Assembly: GCF_028994805.1 (NCBI RefSeq)
Contig: NZ_JAJQQP010000017.1
Span: forward strand, 62,959 to 126,958
DNA length: 64,000 nt
Origin: Promicromonospora iranensis
Lineage (GTDB): Bacteria > Actinomycetota > Actinomycetes > Actinomycetales > Cellulomonadaceae
Direction of reading: 5' to 3'
Under the pieces are notes generated by a model, which saw only the letters and a list, made by a program, of their open reading frames with translations, did no database searches and was not told where the DNA came from. This document shows positions 44,331 through 52,991 of the stretch, in pieces. Each line of letters opens with the position of its first letter. The first letter of the stretch is position 1. The position numbers and the translations under genes are program-made.

Positions 44331-47300
44331 ATGAAGCGGAGCACGAATGGCGGCGGGATGAGAGTGCTCCGCGGCGCACTTTGGCTTGTGCTCATGGTCG
44401 CCATCGCGGTCGCCGTAACGATCACTCCGGTTCTGCAGGGCCGTGTCCCGGCGGATGGATCGATCTGGACAGTGGTACGAAGCAGTTGGTTTCTTGCTGC
44501 CGTCGCCGTAGCGGTCGTGATCGCGGCTGCAGGCATGCTGCAGGTCCGGCTCCAGGGGACGGCATCCCCACACATGCCAGAAAACGCTGGCAGCGTCGGC
44601 GAAGGCGCGGCCACTGCGCAGCGAGTGGCAACACCTCACCTGGTTGCAGCTGGCAATGGTGTGTCCAACGTCGGCCAGGACGGGTCGTTTTTCCGCGGGC
44701 GACGTGCCGCATTGCGGGAAATCAATGGATGGTTGTCTGCGCCCGCTACCGATCAGGTCAACCCACGAGTCCTGATCGTGACCGGGTCACCAGGAACGGG
44801 AAAGTCCGCAGTCCTCGGCCGAGTTCTGATGGCAGCAAACGACACGTCGCGGAGCGTCTCAGACGACCAGCTCGACGAGGTGGCGGCGCCACCAGGTTCG
44901 ATCGGAATCGCAATCGAAGCAGCTGGCAAGTCCCCACTGGATCTAGGTCGGCAGATCGCTCAGGCCGTGGGACATGACATCGAGGAAGTCAAGGAACTCG
45001 CCGCCGCCTTAGCCTCGGCGCATGGTAGCGGCGACAGGTCGTTGACGATCTTGGTCGATGGTCTCGACGAGGCGGCCGCATCGGGTGCGGGCGATGTCGT
45101 CAGTAGCGTGCTGCGGCCGATCTCTCAGATGGAGGCCCGCTACGGCATCAGGCTGCTGCTGGGCACACGTGCAAGTCATCGCGGGGACGACCTGATTCAC
45201 CCATTCCCCGGCGCTCTGACGATTGATCTGGACAGCGACCGGTATTTCGAGGTCGAGGATCTTAAGCAGTACGCGTTGGCCCGGTTGCAGCAGGACCGGC
45301 CGGACAACCCTTACCTGGATGGCGGCCTGGCCGGTCCCGTCGCGGACGAGATCGCGGTCCGTTCCAACCGGAATTTCCTGGTGGCTGGTCTCATCGCACA
45401 TCGGCACGGCAAGGATGACGCAGTTGCCGTGGACTCCCCAGACGTGCAGGTGCCGGCCGACCTGATGGACGTGCTGCGAGACTATTTGCGTCGCGTGCCG
45501 CTCCTCGGTGGGCTGCCAGCGCGGCAGATTCTCAAGCCCTTGGCCTACGCCGAAGCACCAGGATTACCGGTTGGCCTGTGGAGCGCTGCGTTGAGGGCGT
45601 TGTTCGGGATCGAGACGAACGAGCTGCAGCTGAGGACATACGCAAGAGAGCTGGCCCGTGACTATCTGATCGAAACCGTACCGGCCGCCTCTGACGGGCA
45701 GCCGGTTTACCGCATGTTTCACCAAGCGCTGAGCGACTCGCTAGTGGGCGTCGATCCGTCTGTCCCGGAGTCCGTCTCGGACAACGCGAGGATCACGACA
45801 GCGTTCCTCGGCGCAGCACCGACCGATTGGTCCAGCGCCCCTCCATATCTGCTGCGCTCGTTGGCCAGCCATGCCGCAGCAGCGCGGATGCTTCCGGAAC
45901 TCATCGAACTGCTCGAAACGAGCAACTATCCGCTGCACGCGGACCTCGCGCGCTTGCAGACCGCGCTACAGGCTGATGACTCCGAAGGAGTAACTCGATA
46001 TCGGCGCTTGCTGGGACTGATGCCCGCGAGCGACGGGATGGGGCCAGCGGAGCGGGCAGCTGCATGGTCCGTGACTGAAGCCTTGCGGGGCGTGCCCACA
46101 GCTAGGAACAGGTTCGCCGTGATGGCCAAGGAGTTGGGAGCCTCCCATGCCGGTGCCTGGGGTGCGGCGTGGACGTCCGAGGCCATGGCAAACGTCTTGA
46201 CCGGCCACACCGACGTCGTGTTGTCCGTCGCGGTGACACCGGACGGACAGACCGTCGTGACAGGTAGCGGCGACGGAACGGTACGTATCTGGGACTTGCA
46301 GGCCGGCGCTCCATCGGCTGTTCTCTCCAGTCACATCCGCTTCGCCGCTTCCGCAGTCGTCTCACCAGATTGTCGGCACGCCATCATCAGCAGCGAAGAC
46401 GGCCAAGTACTCGTGTGGAATATCCAGACTCGCACCCACCGAACGGTGTTCGTCGCCGGCGATATCGGCGAGACAAGCTCGTTAGCGGTGACACCCGATG
46501 GCGGACGCTTGGTAGTCGGCCGCTGGGCGGTTCGGTACCAGGATCTCCGAACCGGGGACAGAGAGACGGTGCTCGACCAACACGTCGGGGCGATCCGACT
46601 GGTGACCTCGGACGGCCAGCATGTTGTCACCGGCGGCTACCACTCCTTTCTTGACGAGGGTGAGTCCAACGATGACGGGGTACCCCTACAGGTGTGGGAC
46701 CTTGAAACTGGCACCGAGCGAACGGTGCAGGCCGGGCAGATCGACAGGATCGGATCGATCGCCGTATCACCTGATGGGCGATTCGTCGTCTCCGGAGGAG
46801 GCGAGAAGACCATGCGAATCTGGGACCTGAAGACCGGGATCGAGCGGACTGTATACACAGAGCACTCTTCCCGTATCGGGTCGATCGCTGTGGCGCCCGA
46901 TGGGCGCCACGCCGTCATCGGAAGCTACGACGGGACTCTGCGACTGTGGGACCTCTTCACCGAGACGGAGCTCACCCGGTTCGCCGGCCACACCGACGTT
47001 GTGCGCTCTGTTGCTGTTACCCCTGACGGCAGGCGGGCAATTTCGGGCAGTGACGATCACACGGTCAGGGTGTGGGATCTGCGCGTGCGGGACGCGCAAT
47101 CCATCCGTGTGGGCCACACTGACATCGTCCGAGCGGTCGCGCTGACATCGGATCAACGTCACGTCATTACCGGTAGCAGCGATGGAACCGCACGGGTCTG
47201 GGATCTGCTAGACGGCACCCAGCGGGTCACGCTGACTGGCCACACCGGCTGGGTGCTGGCAGTGGCCACGGCGCCAAGCGGGCACGCCGTCACCGCCGGC

Positions 47301-47966
47301 ACAGACGGCACCATTCGAGTGTGGCATCTGAAGACCGGGAAACTTCTAGCCACCCTCATTGACCGGATCCACGTCGTATGGGCGGTGGCCGTGTCACCAG
47401 ATGGACGACACATCGTCTCCGGCAGCACCGACGGAACTATCCGGATCTGGGATCTGAAGAACCGGAAGCTGAGCGCCAAACTGATCGGACACACGGACGT
47501 TGTGGCAGCTGTTGCGACAACCCCGGACGGACAGCAGGTGGTCTCGGGTAGCGCGGACAGAACAGTGCGGGTTTGGGATATGAAGTTACATACCCTGCAG
47601 GCCACACTGAAAGGTCACACTGGCGCCGTCCGAGCTGTCACCGTTACGCCGGACGGGCAGCACATCATTTCGGCCGGCGCTGACAGGACCGTCCGGATCT
47701 GGGACCTGGTCGACAAGACCCTAAGGGCCACCCTGATCGGTCACACAGACGCAGTAGTAGCCGTCGCGGTGACACCGGACGGGAAACACATCATCTCGAC
47801 CGGCCCCGATCGAACGATCCGGACATGGGACTTGAACAGGCAGACCGCACTGGACGTGATCCACGCTCCAGACCAGGTCCAAGCAGTCGCCACGTCAGGG
47901 AGTCGCATGTTGCAGGCGTTGACAAGCGGCGTACTCGCGATCGACATCTCAAGACGGTCCGGATGA
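44331..47966 (+). CDS. Membrane-anchored STAND (NACHT/AAA-like) NTPase with WD40 repeats
   Basis: A 1211-residue protein. Two predicted membrane helices at the N-terminus (about 13-35 and 52-71) are followed by a P-loop NTPase: Walker A GSPGTGKS at 152-159, Walker B LTILVDGLDEA at 238-248, then a helical winged region to about 620. Residues 624-1211 are 13-14 WD40 repeats (GHTD..V.SVAVTPDG pattern, most ending in WDL), enough for two seven-blade propellers. This is the STAND layout of ligand-sensing switch proteins; many act in phage defence or signalling. The membrane helices take the place of an effector domain. It stands alone, followed by a copy of the dispersed repeat. Confidence 0.9.
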   Translation: MKRSTNGGGMRVLRGALWLVLMVAIAVAVTITPVLQGRVPADGSIWTVVRSSWFLAAVAVAVVIAAAGMLQVRLQGTASPHMPENAGSVGEGAATAQRVATPHLVAAGNGVSNVGQDGSFFRGRRAALREINGWLSAPATDQVNPRVLIVTGSPGTGKSAVLGRVLMAANDTSRSVSDDQLDEVAAPPGSIGIAIEAAGKSPLDLGRQIAQAVGHDIEEVKELAAALASAHGSGDRSLTILVDGLDEAAASGAGDVVSSVLRPISQMEARYGIRLLLGTRASHRGDDLIHPFPGALTIDLDSDRYFEVEDLKQYALARLQQDRPDNPYLDGGLAGPVADEIAVRSNRNFLVAGLIAHRHGKDDAVAVDSPDVQVPADLMDVLRDYLRRVPLLGGLPARQILKPLAYAEAPGLPVGLWSAALRALFGIETNELQLRTYARELARDYLIETVPAASDGQPVYRMFHQALSDSLVGVDPSVPESVSDNARITTAFLGAAPTDWSSAPPYLLRSLASHAAAARMLPELIELLETSNYPLHADLARLQTALQADDSEGVTRYRRLLGLMPASDGMGPAERAAAWSVTEALRGVPTARNRFAVMAKELGASHAGAWGAAWTSEAMANVLTGHTDVVLSVAVTPDGQTVVTGSGDGTVRIWDLQAGAPSAVLSSHIRFAASAVVSPDCRHAIISSEDGQVLVWNIQTRTHRTVFVAGDIGETSSLAVTPDGGRLVVGRWAVRYQDLRTGDRETVLDQHVGAIRLVTSDGQHVVTGGYHSFLDEGESNDDGVPLQVWDLETGTERTVQAGQIDRIGSIAVSPDGRFVVSGGGEKTMRIWDLKTGIERTVYTEHSSRIGSIAVAPDGRHAVIGSYDGTLRLWDLFTETELTRFAGHTDVVRSVAVTPDGRRAISGSDDHTVRVWDLRVRDAQSIRVGHTDIVRAVALTSDQRHVITGSSDGTARVWDLLDGTQRVTLTGHTGWVLAVATAPSGHAVTAGTDGTIRVWHLKTGKLLATLIDRIHVVWAVAVSPDGRHIVSGSTDGTIRIWDLKNRKLSAKLIGHTDVVAAVATTPDGQQVVSGSADRTVRVWDMKLHTLQATLKGHTGAVRAVTVTPDGQHIISAGADRTVRIWDLVDKTLRATLIGHTDAVVAVAVTPDGKHIISTGPDRTIRTWDLNRQTALDVIHAPDQVQAVATSGSRMLQALTSGVLAIDISRRSG

Positions 47967-48360
47967 CGTCAGGGCCCTCTGCCAGCGTGTGAACCGGGGT
48001 CGAGCGCGCGTTCGCGATCACCTGCACTGTCCACTACCTGGCGAATCCCTGCCTGGGACGTGGGAGGGGTCGAGCTGCAGTCCGACGGCGGCTCGCGCAA
48101 TGTGCTGAGGCGATCATGGGCACCGCCCCAGTACGACTGGCTAGAAGTCCCGGGTGGGTTCTTCTTTCTCGACTCAGCGCCCAATGGAAAGCACACCCCT
48201 GCTGGATCGTCACCGATCCTAGCGTCGCGCACACGGACCCGCAGGCCAGAGCGTGCCGCGGCCAGTGCCAGGGAGGAATACGCCATCGCATCGACGGCGC
48301 TCAGCCCATGCGTACGGTGTCACCTATTCGTGCAGCAGTCCCGCTCACAGCAGGTCCCGT
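47967..48360. other. Gene-free gap holding dispersed-repeat copy A
   Basis: No gene recognised between two convergent genes, the WD40 STAND and the OLD-type gene. The right half is the repeat at 48173-48342. Confidence 0.6.
48173..48342. repeat. Dispersed ~170-bp island repeat, copy A
   Basis: First of three copies. It starts CTCAGCGCCCAATGGAAAGC and ends near GTGCAGCAGTCCC. It holds the invariant GGACCCGCAGGCCAGA framed by GCACAC and GCGTGC. It also has a small hairpin, GGATCG-TCAC-CGATCC. It lies 18 bp before the stop of the OLD-type gene and 206 bp after the STAND-WD40 gene. Confidence 0.9.
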
Positions 48361-50112
48361 TCACCCGTGGTCCCGCGTTGTCGGGATGGACTCGGCGTTG
48401 GCGCCATCGATGAACTTGATGAGCGCCCGCACATGCACCGCTAGATCGTACAGCATCGGAACCTTGCTATCCCAGCGCTCGACGGTCTCGCGCGCGACTC
48501 GCACCTTTGACACAGACTCTAGACCAGTCTTCGCCTTGGCCAAGGGGTTCTCGTACTTTCCCGCTGCCTTCGGCGTCGCCGTTCGGTGAGCAGCACGCAG
48601 AGCCTCCGCGAGCAGATCTGCCGGCACATAGTTCTCGACGGTGTATCCCTCGGTGATCCAAATCAGCCCGCCCTCGCCTTGAAGTTCTTCCCGGATCCGC
48701 CGCTTAGAAGCGTTGAGACGCTTCCCCTTCTCGGTCCGATCAGAGTCAATGACGATCGCCATGTTGCGGTTGAGCCGCCGCAGTTTGATGAACTCATCAA
48801 GCATCTCGTCGTCGACATCCTTCGTCGTGAGGTGGTTCAGCAGCCCACCGCCGTAGAACATGATCGAATAGTGGACGCCCTCCACCAGCCGGTCACTTAC
48901 TGACTGGCGGATCCAGTGGTTGATATAGATCCGGTCAGATGGCCCCTCGACCCAGATCACCGCATTCGCCTGCACGATGTCCGAAGCTTTGTACCCCAGG
49001 TCAGCACAAATCAGGGACCTGTCCATCGGCGTGATCGCAGGGCTGACGCGTGTGCCCTCTGGCGACCACGTCGCATGAAAGATCGTGGCGATACTGCTGT
49101 TCACCAAATGAGCCGAGTGGGTAGCGATGAGGTACTGGTTGTTGGTCTTCTCATCCAAGTAGCGCAGCAGCTTGCGCTGCAGGACTGGATGGAGGTGGAT
49201 CTCCGGTTCTTCGATGCAGATCAGGCGCTCCTGGATCAGCGTCGCTGCGGCGGCCATGATCACAACCTGATGGATTCCGGTGCCGAGGTTTTCTAAGGGC
49301 AGGACAGTGTCCCCGCGGACTACGTTGAGGGTTCCCCCCTCGCTCGGTACCTCCAGGATGATGCTCGGGTCGTCGAGAACACCACGCACGAAGTCTGTGA
49401 TCTGGGTCCAGAGTCGCCGCGCTTTGTTCTGTACTGCTAGAGGGCGGTCCAGCTTCCGGAGCTCATCAATGAGTCCAGACCCGTCATAACGTTGCTCGCC
49501 ATCGATGGGGGGCCCGATCTGTCGGAACGCGTCGATCGTTTCGACGCGTACGCTGTCGTCGGGCTGGAGCGCTGTAAGTAGGGCCATCGTTCGCGTTGCG
49601 GCGACGCTCGATTGGCTCCCCTTGTACTCCGGCAACAGCTGCGACAACGCTCGTTGTGCGTGGATGTCGAGGCCGGCCGCGGTGGCCTCGATACCGTCGG
49701 TTTCGAGTCGCCACCCCCGACGAACCCACCTGCCGCCGCCTCCGGAGAGGTTTCCCTGTATCTGCTCGAAGTGTGACCACACAAGGTCATCGTCCGTCCC
49801 TGGGACCCGAGTTGTTCGCACGATGTCGACCAGGTGGTGGGGTTGGTTGACCACCTGGAATTTCTCCGCGAGATCGTCGTCTGAAACCCTTCTGGCAACC
49901 GCCATGCGGAGCAGGGGTGCCTCCGCGAGATCGACAGGCCTGTCCAGTTCCTCCAGTTCGATCCTCTTACCGGAGCACAAGAGCTGAGCGAAGCGCAGCA
50001 CGTTGGACTTACCGACGTTGTTCTGGCCCACGATGAGGTTGACCTTGTCCAGAGGGCCGACGTACTGCATCTCGCTGCCGAACGAACGGTAGCCCGCGAT
50101 GCCGAACCCCAT
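48361..50112 (-). CDS. OLD-family ATPase with TOPRIM nuclease domain
   Basis: A 583-residue protein. It has an N-terminal ABC-type ATPase (GIAGYRSFGSE; Walker A GQNNVGKS at about 29-36; signature region LENLGTGIHQ; Walker B LICIEEPEIHLHP near 297-309; switch His in IATHSAHLV). The C-terminal TOPRIM domain has VEGPSDR near 388-394 and IVIDSDR near 450-456, the acidic metal sites. This is the class 1 OLD architecture, a single-gene nuclease linked to phage defence; no UvrD-like partner is adjacent. I chose ATG 50112 with GGAG six bases upstream; ATG 50124 and GTG 50190 are in frame. Confidence 0.9.
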   Translation of the reverse strand: MGFGIAGYRSFGSEMQYVGPLDKVNLIVGQNNVGKSNVLRFAQLLCSGKRIELEELDRPVDLAEAPLLRMAVARRVSDDDLAEKFQVVNQPHHLVDIVRTTRVPGTDDDLVWSHFEQIQGNLSGGGGRWVRRGWRLETDGIEATAAGLDIHAQRALSQLLPEYKGSQSSVAATRTMALLTALQPDDSVRVETIDAFRQIGPPIDGEQRYDGSGLIDELRKLDRPLAVQNKARRLWTQITDFVRGVLDDPSIILEVPSEGGTLNVVRGDTVLPLENLGTGIHQVVIMAAAATLIQERLICIEEPEIHLHPVLQRKLLRYLDEKTNNQYLIATHSAHLVNSSIATIFHATWSPEGTRVSPAITPMDRSLICADLGYKASDIVQANAVIWVEGPSDRIYINHWIRQSVSDRLVEGVHYSIMFYGGGLLNHLTTKDVDDEMLDEFIKLRRLNRNMAIVIDSDRTEKGKRLNASKRRIREELQGEGGLIWITEGYTVENYVPADLLAEALRAAHRTATPKAAGKYENPLAKAKTGLESVSKVRVARETVERWDSKVPMLYDLAVHVRALIKFIDGANAESIPTTRDHG

Positions 50113-50343
50113 GAGTAGCTCCATGAGCAGCCATCCTGGCAGCGGCTGCTCGTCGTGAACAGCTATAGCGGTCGGACCCAGTGACATCACAGTAACGTGA
50201 TGACTTGGTGCGCGGCGGTCGAGGCGAACGCGGCAAGAGCGGCAGGGCGAAGGCTATTATGGCCTCTGCTCGAAGATTCCGCCTTGGGTAGGAGATGGTC
50301 GCGTCCGGTCCTGGCGTGCACGTGAAGTGCGCTTCTATGGTTC

Positions 50344-50363
50344 CCGAAGTCGATCGACTTCGG
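50344..50363. repeat. Perfect 20-bp palindrome
   Basis: CCGAAGTCGATCGACTTCGG, self-complementary with no spacer, 230 bp upstream of the OLD-type gene. It could be a protein-binding site or a recombination core. Confidence 0.7.
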
Positions 50364-50962
50364 CTCGCCCTCGGTGATGCCGGATGCGGACCTCGTTGCC
50401 TTCGTCGGGATTGCGGCCTGGTCCGATGAGGACGGTGGATCTGTCATCTGCGAGGAACGTACGGAAGCCGGCCTTCCGACGGGACAATGCTGCGTACGCA
50501 GACAGCCCCAACCTGGTTCAGCCGGTCGACTGAAGCCGCACCCTTCACTGGCTGCCCGACGGCACCATTTGGGCGGCAGGAGAGCCGGTGACATCGTGCG
50601 GCCGGATGCTGCTGGCCTCGGTGTCGGGACGGGGACCTGGCACCGTCTGCTATTCGAAGCATGCGATATTCCTTGCGACAGCCGAGCACGGGTGCGACTG
50701 ACGTACTGCGGGTCATTCGGTTACCGCAGGCCTGACCCCGTGCCCCGCGTCCGCGCCCCCACTGTCAAGCAGCGATAACGGGTCCCCTGCAGGTGAGCAG
50801 CTCTGGCGCGCCGCAAGTACGCAACTGCGTCAGCGGAGTCGCTTCCCGCACGTGTCGAGCCCGACAGCCACCCCTCGCCGTCGCGGAATCACGTGACACA
50901 GTGAGCGCCCCGGCATCAAGCCTCCAGCCGACCCTGGCGAAACCCGGCAACTCCGAGTGCCA

Positions 50963-50992
50963 TCGCGATTTCCCGTGGCTCAGCACCCATAA
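50963..50992. repeat. Possible truncated copy of the dispersed repeat edge
   Basis: CGCGATTTCCCGTGGCTCAG followed by CACCCATAAC closely matches the sequence spanning the left boundary of copy B (GCGATTTCGCGCGCCTCAGC then ACCCAAT). The match stops where the repeat core would begin. It lies 50 bp before the stop of the PD-(D/E)XK-like gene. Confidence 0.4.
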
Positions 50993-51041
50993 CGGCCTCC
51001 ATGATCGCAATCCCCACGGCCTCAGCCTTGCGGTCGTTCAG

Positions 51042-52295
51042 TTAGGACGGAGTCGGAGGGGTGGTCAGATCAGATGCCCACGACCATCTCGTGATTGCCT
51101 TGCGCATCGCCTCACGGACACCTTCAGCCGTCGCGCGCCCCTCCTGGACGTCACGCCAGGCCCGGAAGAGGTCGCGGGTGTCGATCAGGCAGCCGTCTGC
51201 GCTGGTCAGAGGCTTGAGGTCGAGCTCGTTAGGAATGGCCTTCTCGCGCGTCGAGGGGTCCTTGGTACGCCACCCGTTGACGATGTGCCACACCACATCC
51301 GGCGCTCTTCTGTGCTCGGCGGCGTACGCGACGGAGGGGCGGCCGGCGATCTGGGAGACGTCGGTGACCTTCGCGCCCTTCGTGTAGCCCTTGACCTCCG
51401 CGAGACACGCCCAGCCACCATCGGTGACGAGAAGGTCCTCGAGCTTGGCACCGGTCTTCTGGTCATGGTGGTCGTCCCGGTCCTCAACGGTAAACCCGAG
51501 GTCGCGCAACAGTGCGAGGACAGCGGCGACGAGGTCCGCGCCGTCGCTCGTCAGGACGCGTTGCGGCCCAGCCGCGGCGGTCACAGCGGCCTGGTCCAAC
51601 GCCGTCTTCGCCGCCACTTCCTGAGTAGCCAGTCGCTCGAGCGCGGCCACACGCTCAAGGGCGATCGCGCCGAGCTCGCCTAGCGACACCCGCATGTCAG
51701 GCGTTGCCCACGCCTCTCGGCGCTGCCAGTCCGGTGGAGCCGGGAACCGGGTCGGCTGCAGGCCGCGGAGGTAGTCGATGAACGCTGACAGCCACTCCCC
51801 ATGGGAGGTCACGTAGTCAGGGAGAGCGAGGATGAGCGCGCTGCCGTACGTCGACATGATCCCCGCGTACGGAGCCCGCTCCGCACCGATGGTGGCGATC
51901 GCCTGGAACCACTCGCGTGGCTGGCGGCCAAACACGTCCCGCGGTGGCGCGGGGGCAGGGCTCACGATGGTGCGATCGACGAGCGACGCAAACTCAGCGG
52001 GGCAACCCTCGTCGCGTTGAACAACCCGGGCGTGTGACTCATGTTGGCGTATGGCAGTGATGCCCGTCCCAGTCTTCGCATTCTCGAACCGCTGGCCGCC
52101 AAATGAGAGCACGTTGACCCCGCTCGGGCCTTCAGGCTCGCTGTCGCACGACACGATGAGATCCCAGTCGGTCGGGTGGATCGCGGGGACATCGTGCCCC
52201 AGGCGGCCGATGGTGGGGGCGTAGCGGGTCAGAGACTCGAAGAGCTCGTCGGACACCGACTCGAACAAGATCCGTGGCCGCGGGGTGTCGTCCAT
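51042..52295 (-). CDS. PD-(D/E)XK nuclease-like protein of unknown family
   Basis: A 417-residue protein. The N-terminal 200 residues are of no family I recognise. The C-terminal part (about 255-375) looks like a restriction-endonuclease fold: GADLVAAVLALLRDLGFTVE helix, KLEDLL with an acidic residue near 285, then AEVKGY near 299-304 as the E-x-K motif, and a later helix. It is probably a DNA-acting defence protein, but catalytic assignment is inference. It is a single gene in the accessory island, with dispersed-repeat copy B 303 bp upstream of its start. Confidence 0.72.
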   Translation of the reverse strand: MDDTPRPRILFESVSDELFESLTRYAPTIGRLGHDVPAIHPTDWDLIVSCDSEPEGPSGVNVLSFGGQRFENAKTGTGITAIRQHESHARVVQRDEGCPAEFASLVDRTIVSPAPAPPRDVFGRQPREWFQAIATIGAERAPYAGIMSTYGSALILALPDYVTSHGEWLSAFIDYLRGLQPTRFPAPPDWQRREAWATPDMRVSLGELGAIALERVAALERLATQEVAAKTALDQAAVTAAAGPQRVLTSDGADLVAAVLALLRDLGFTVEDRDDHHDQKTGAKLEDLLVTDGGWACLAEVKGYTKGAKVTDVSQIAGRPSVAYAAEHRRAPDVVWHIVNGWRTKDPSTREKAIPNELDLKPLTSADGCLIDTRDLFRAWRDVQEGRATAEGVREAMRKAITRWSWASDLTTPPTPS

Positions 52296-52991
52296 GACGC
52301 CGACGATAGCGGGCTACACCGACACCTTTTCGCGGTACGTCCTGGACGAGGTAGACGATGCCCGGAGCGAGTGCCGTCAAGCAGGCGAGCAACGACCGGT
52401 TCAGCCCGCCCGTCCGTTCCCGCACCGCACGAAAATTTCGGCATCTCGCGAAACACAGCATGTCGCGTCCGAGCCCGCAGCTCTCCCTGCCCCGCGTCGA
52501 CCCTGCGAGGGCACGTCCCCCATCAACGGGACTTGCAGGGTCTCGTCATGTTCTCGCATCTTGGCATCGACGTATGTGTGATTGCGATTTCGCGCGCCTC
52601 AGCACCCAATGGAAAGCACACCCTGTTGGATCGCCACCGATCGTAGCGTCGCGCAGGCGGACCCGCAGGCCAGAGCCTGCCACGGCCAGTGCCGGGCAGG
52701 AGCACGCCATCGTATCGGCGACTCTCGGCCCCCACGCGTCCGGTGTCACCTATCCGTACAGCGGTCTCCGTGCGACTGCCGGCCGCACAAGGTCACTGGC
52801 CTACGGACCAAGTGTCGAGCATTCACGACGCAACCAGGAGGCTCGGTCCGGGCGTGAGGCAGTGGCGCGAGTGTGCCGCCACAACAGCCGCATGGATCGA
52901 ATGGGTCAGATCCGCAACTTGCCGGACGGCGGCACCGGGGCCACCGCCTGGACGACTCCTAGGGCGTGTTGCTAAACCGCTTCCGTTCGTT
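52296..52991. other. Gene-free stretch holding dispersed-repeat copy B
   Basis: About 700 bp with no recognisable gene. Its middle is the repeat at 52598-52769. Sequence left and right of the repeat does not resemble that around copies A and C, apart from the short edge similarity described for 50963-50992. Confidence 0.6.
52598..52769. repeat. Dispersed ~170-bp island repeat, copy B
   Basis: Second copy, starting CTCAGCACCCAATGGAAAGC. The invariant GGACCCGCAGGCCAGA is framed by GCAGGC and GCCTGC, a perfect 6-bp stem. The fourth pair is G-C where copies A and C have C-G, a compensatory change. The small hairpin reads GATCG-CCAC-CGATC. Confidence 0.9.

Larger units (their letters stand above)
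50113..51041. other. Gene-free stretch upstream of the OLD-type gene
   Basis: About 930 bp without a recognisable gene; open frames here have no family resemblance. It contains a perfect 20-bp palindrome (50344-50363) and a short piece similar to the left edge of the dispersed repeat (about 50963-50992). Confidence 0.5.

Noticed and set aside
48034-48291. Short minus-strand frames in the three dispersed-repeat copies with similar peptides (for example LRVRVRDARIGDDP)
   Set aside because: The peptides are alike because the DNA is, but frames are shifted between copies by small indels, start and stop differ, and no frame is kept whole; I treat the unit as noncoding while leaving a decayed gene end possible.
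50374-50778. 134-codon plus-strand frame in the gap upstream of the OLD-type gene
   Set aside because: No recognised domain, no Shine-Dalgarno or leaderless -10 at the start, and composition like noncoding shadow frames.
52961-52976. GGGCGTGTTGCTAAA, similar to the ends of some IS5-type elements
   Set aside because: No matching opposite end, transposase or target duplication was found; the match is too short.
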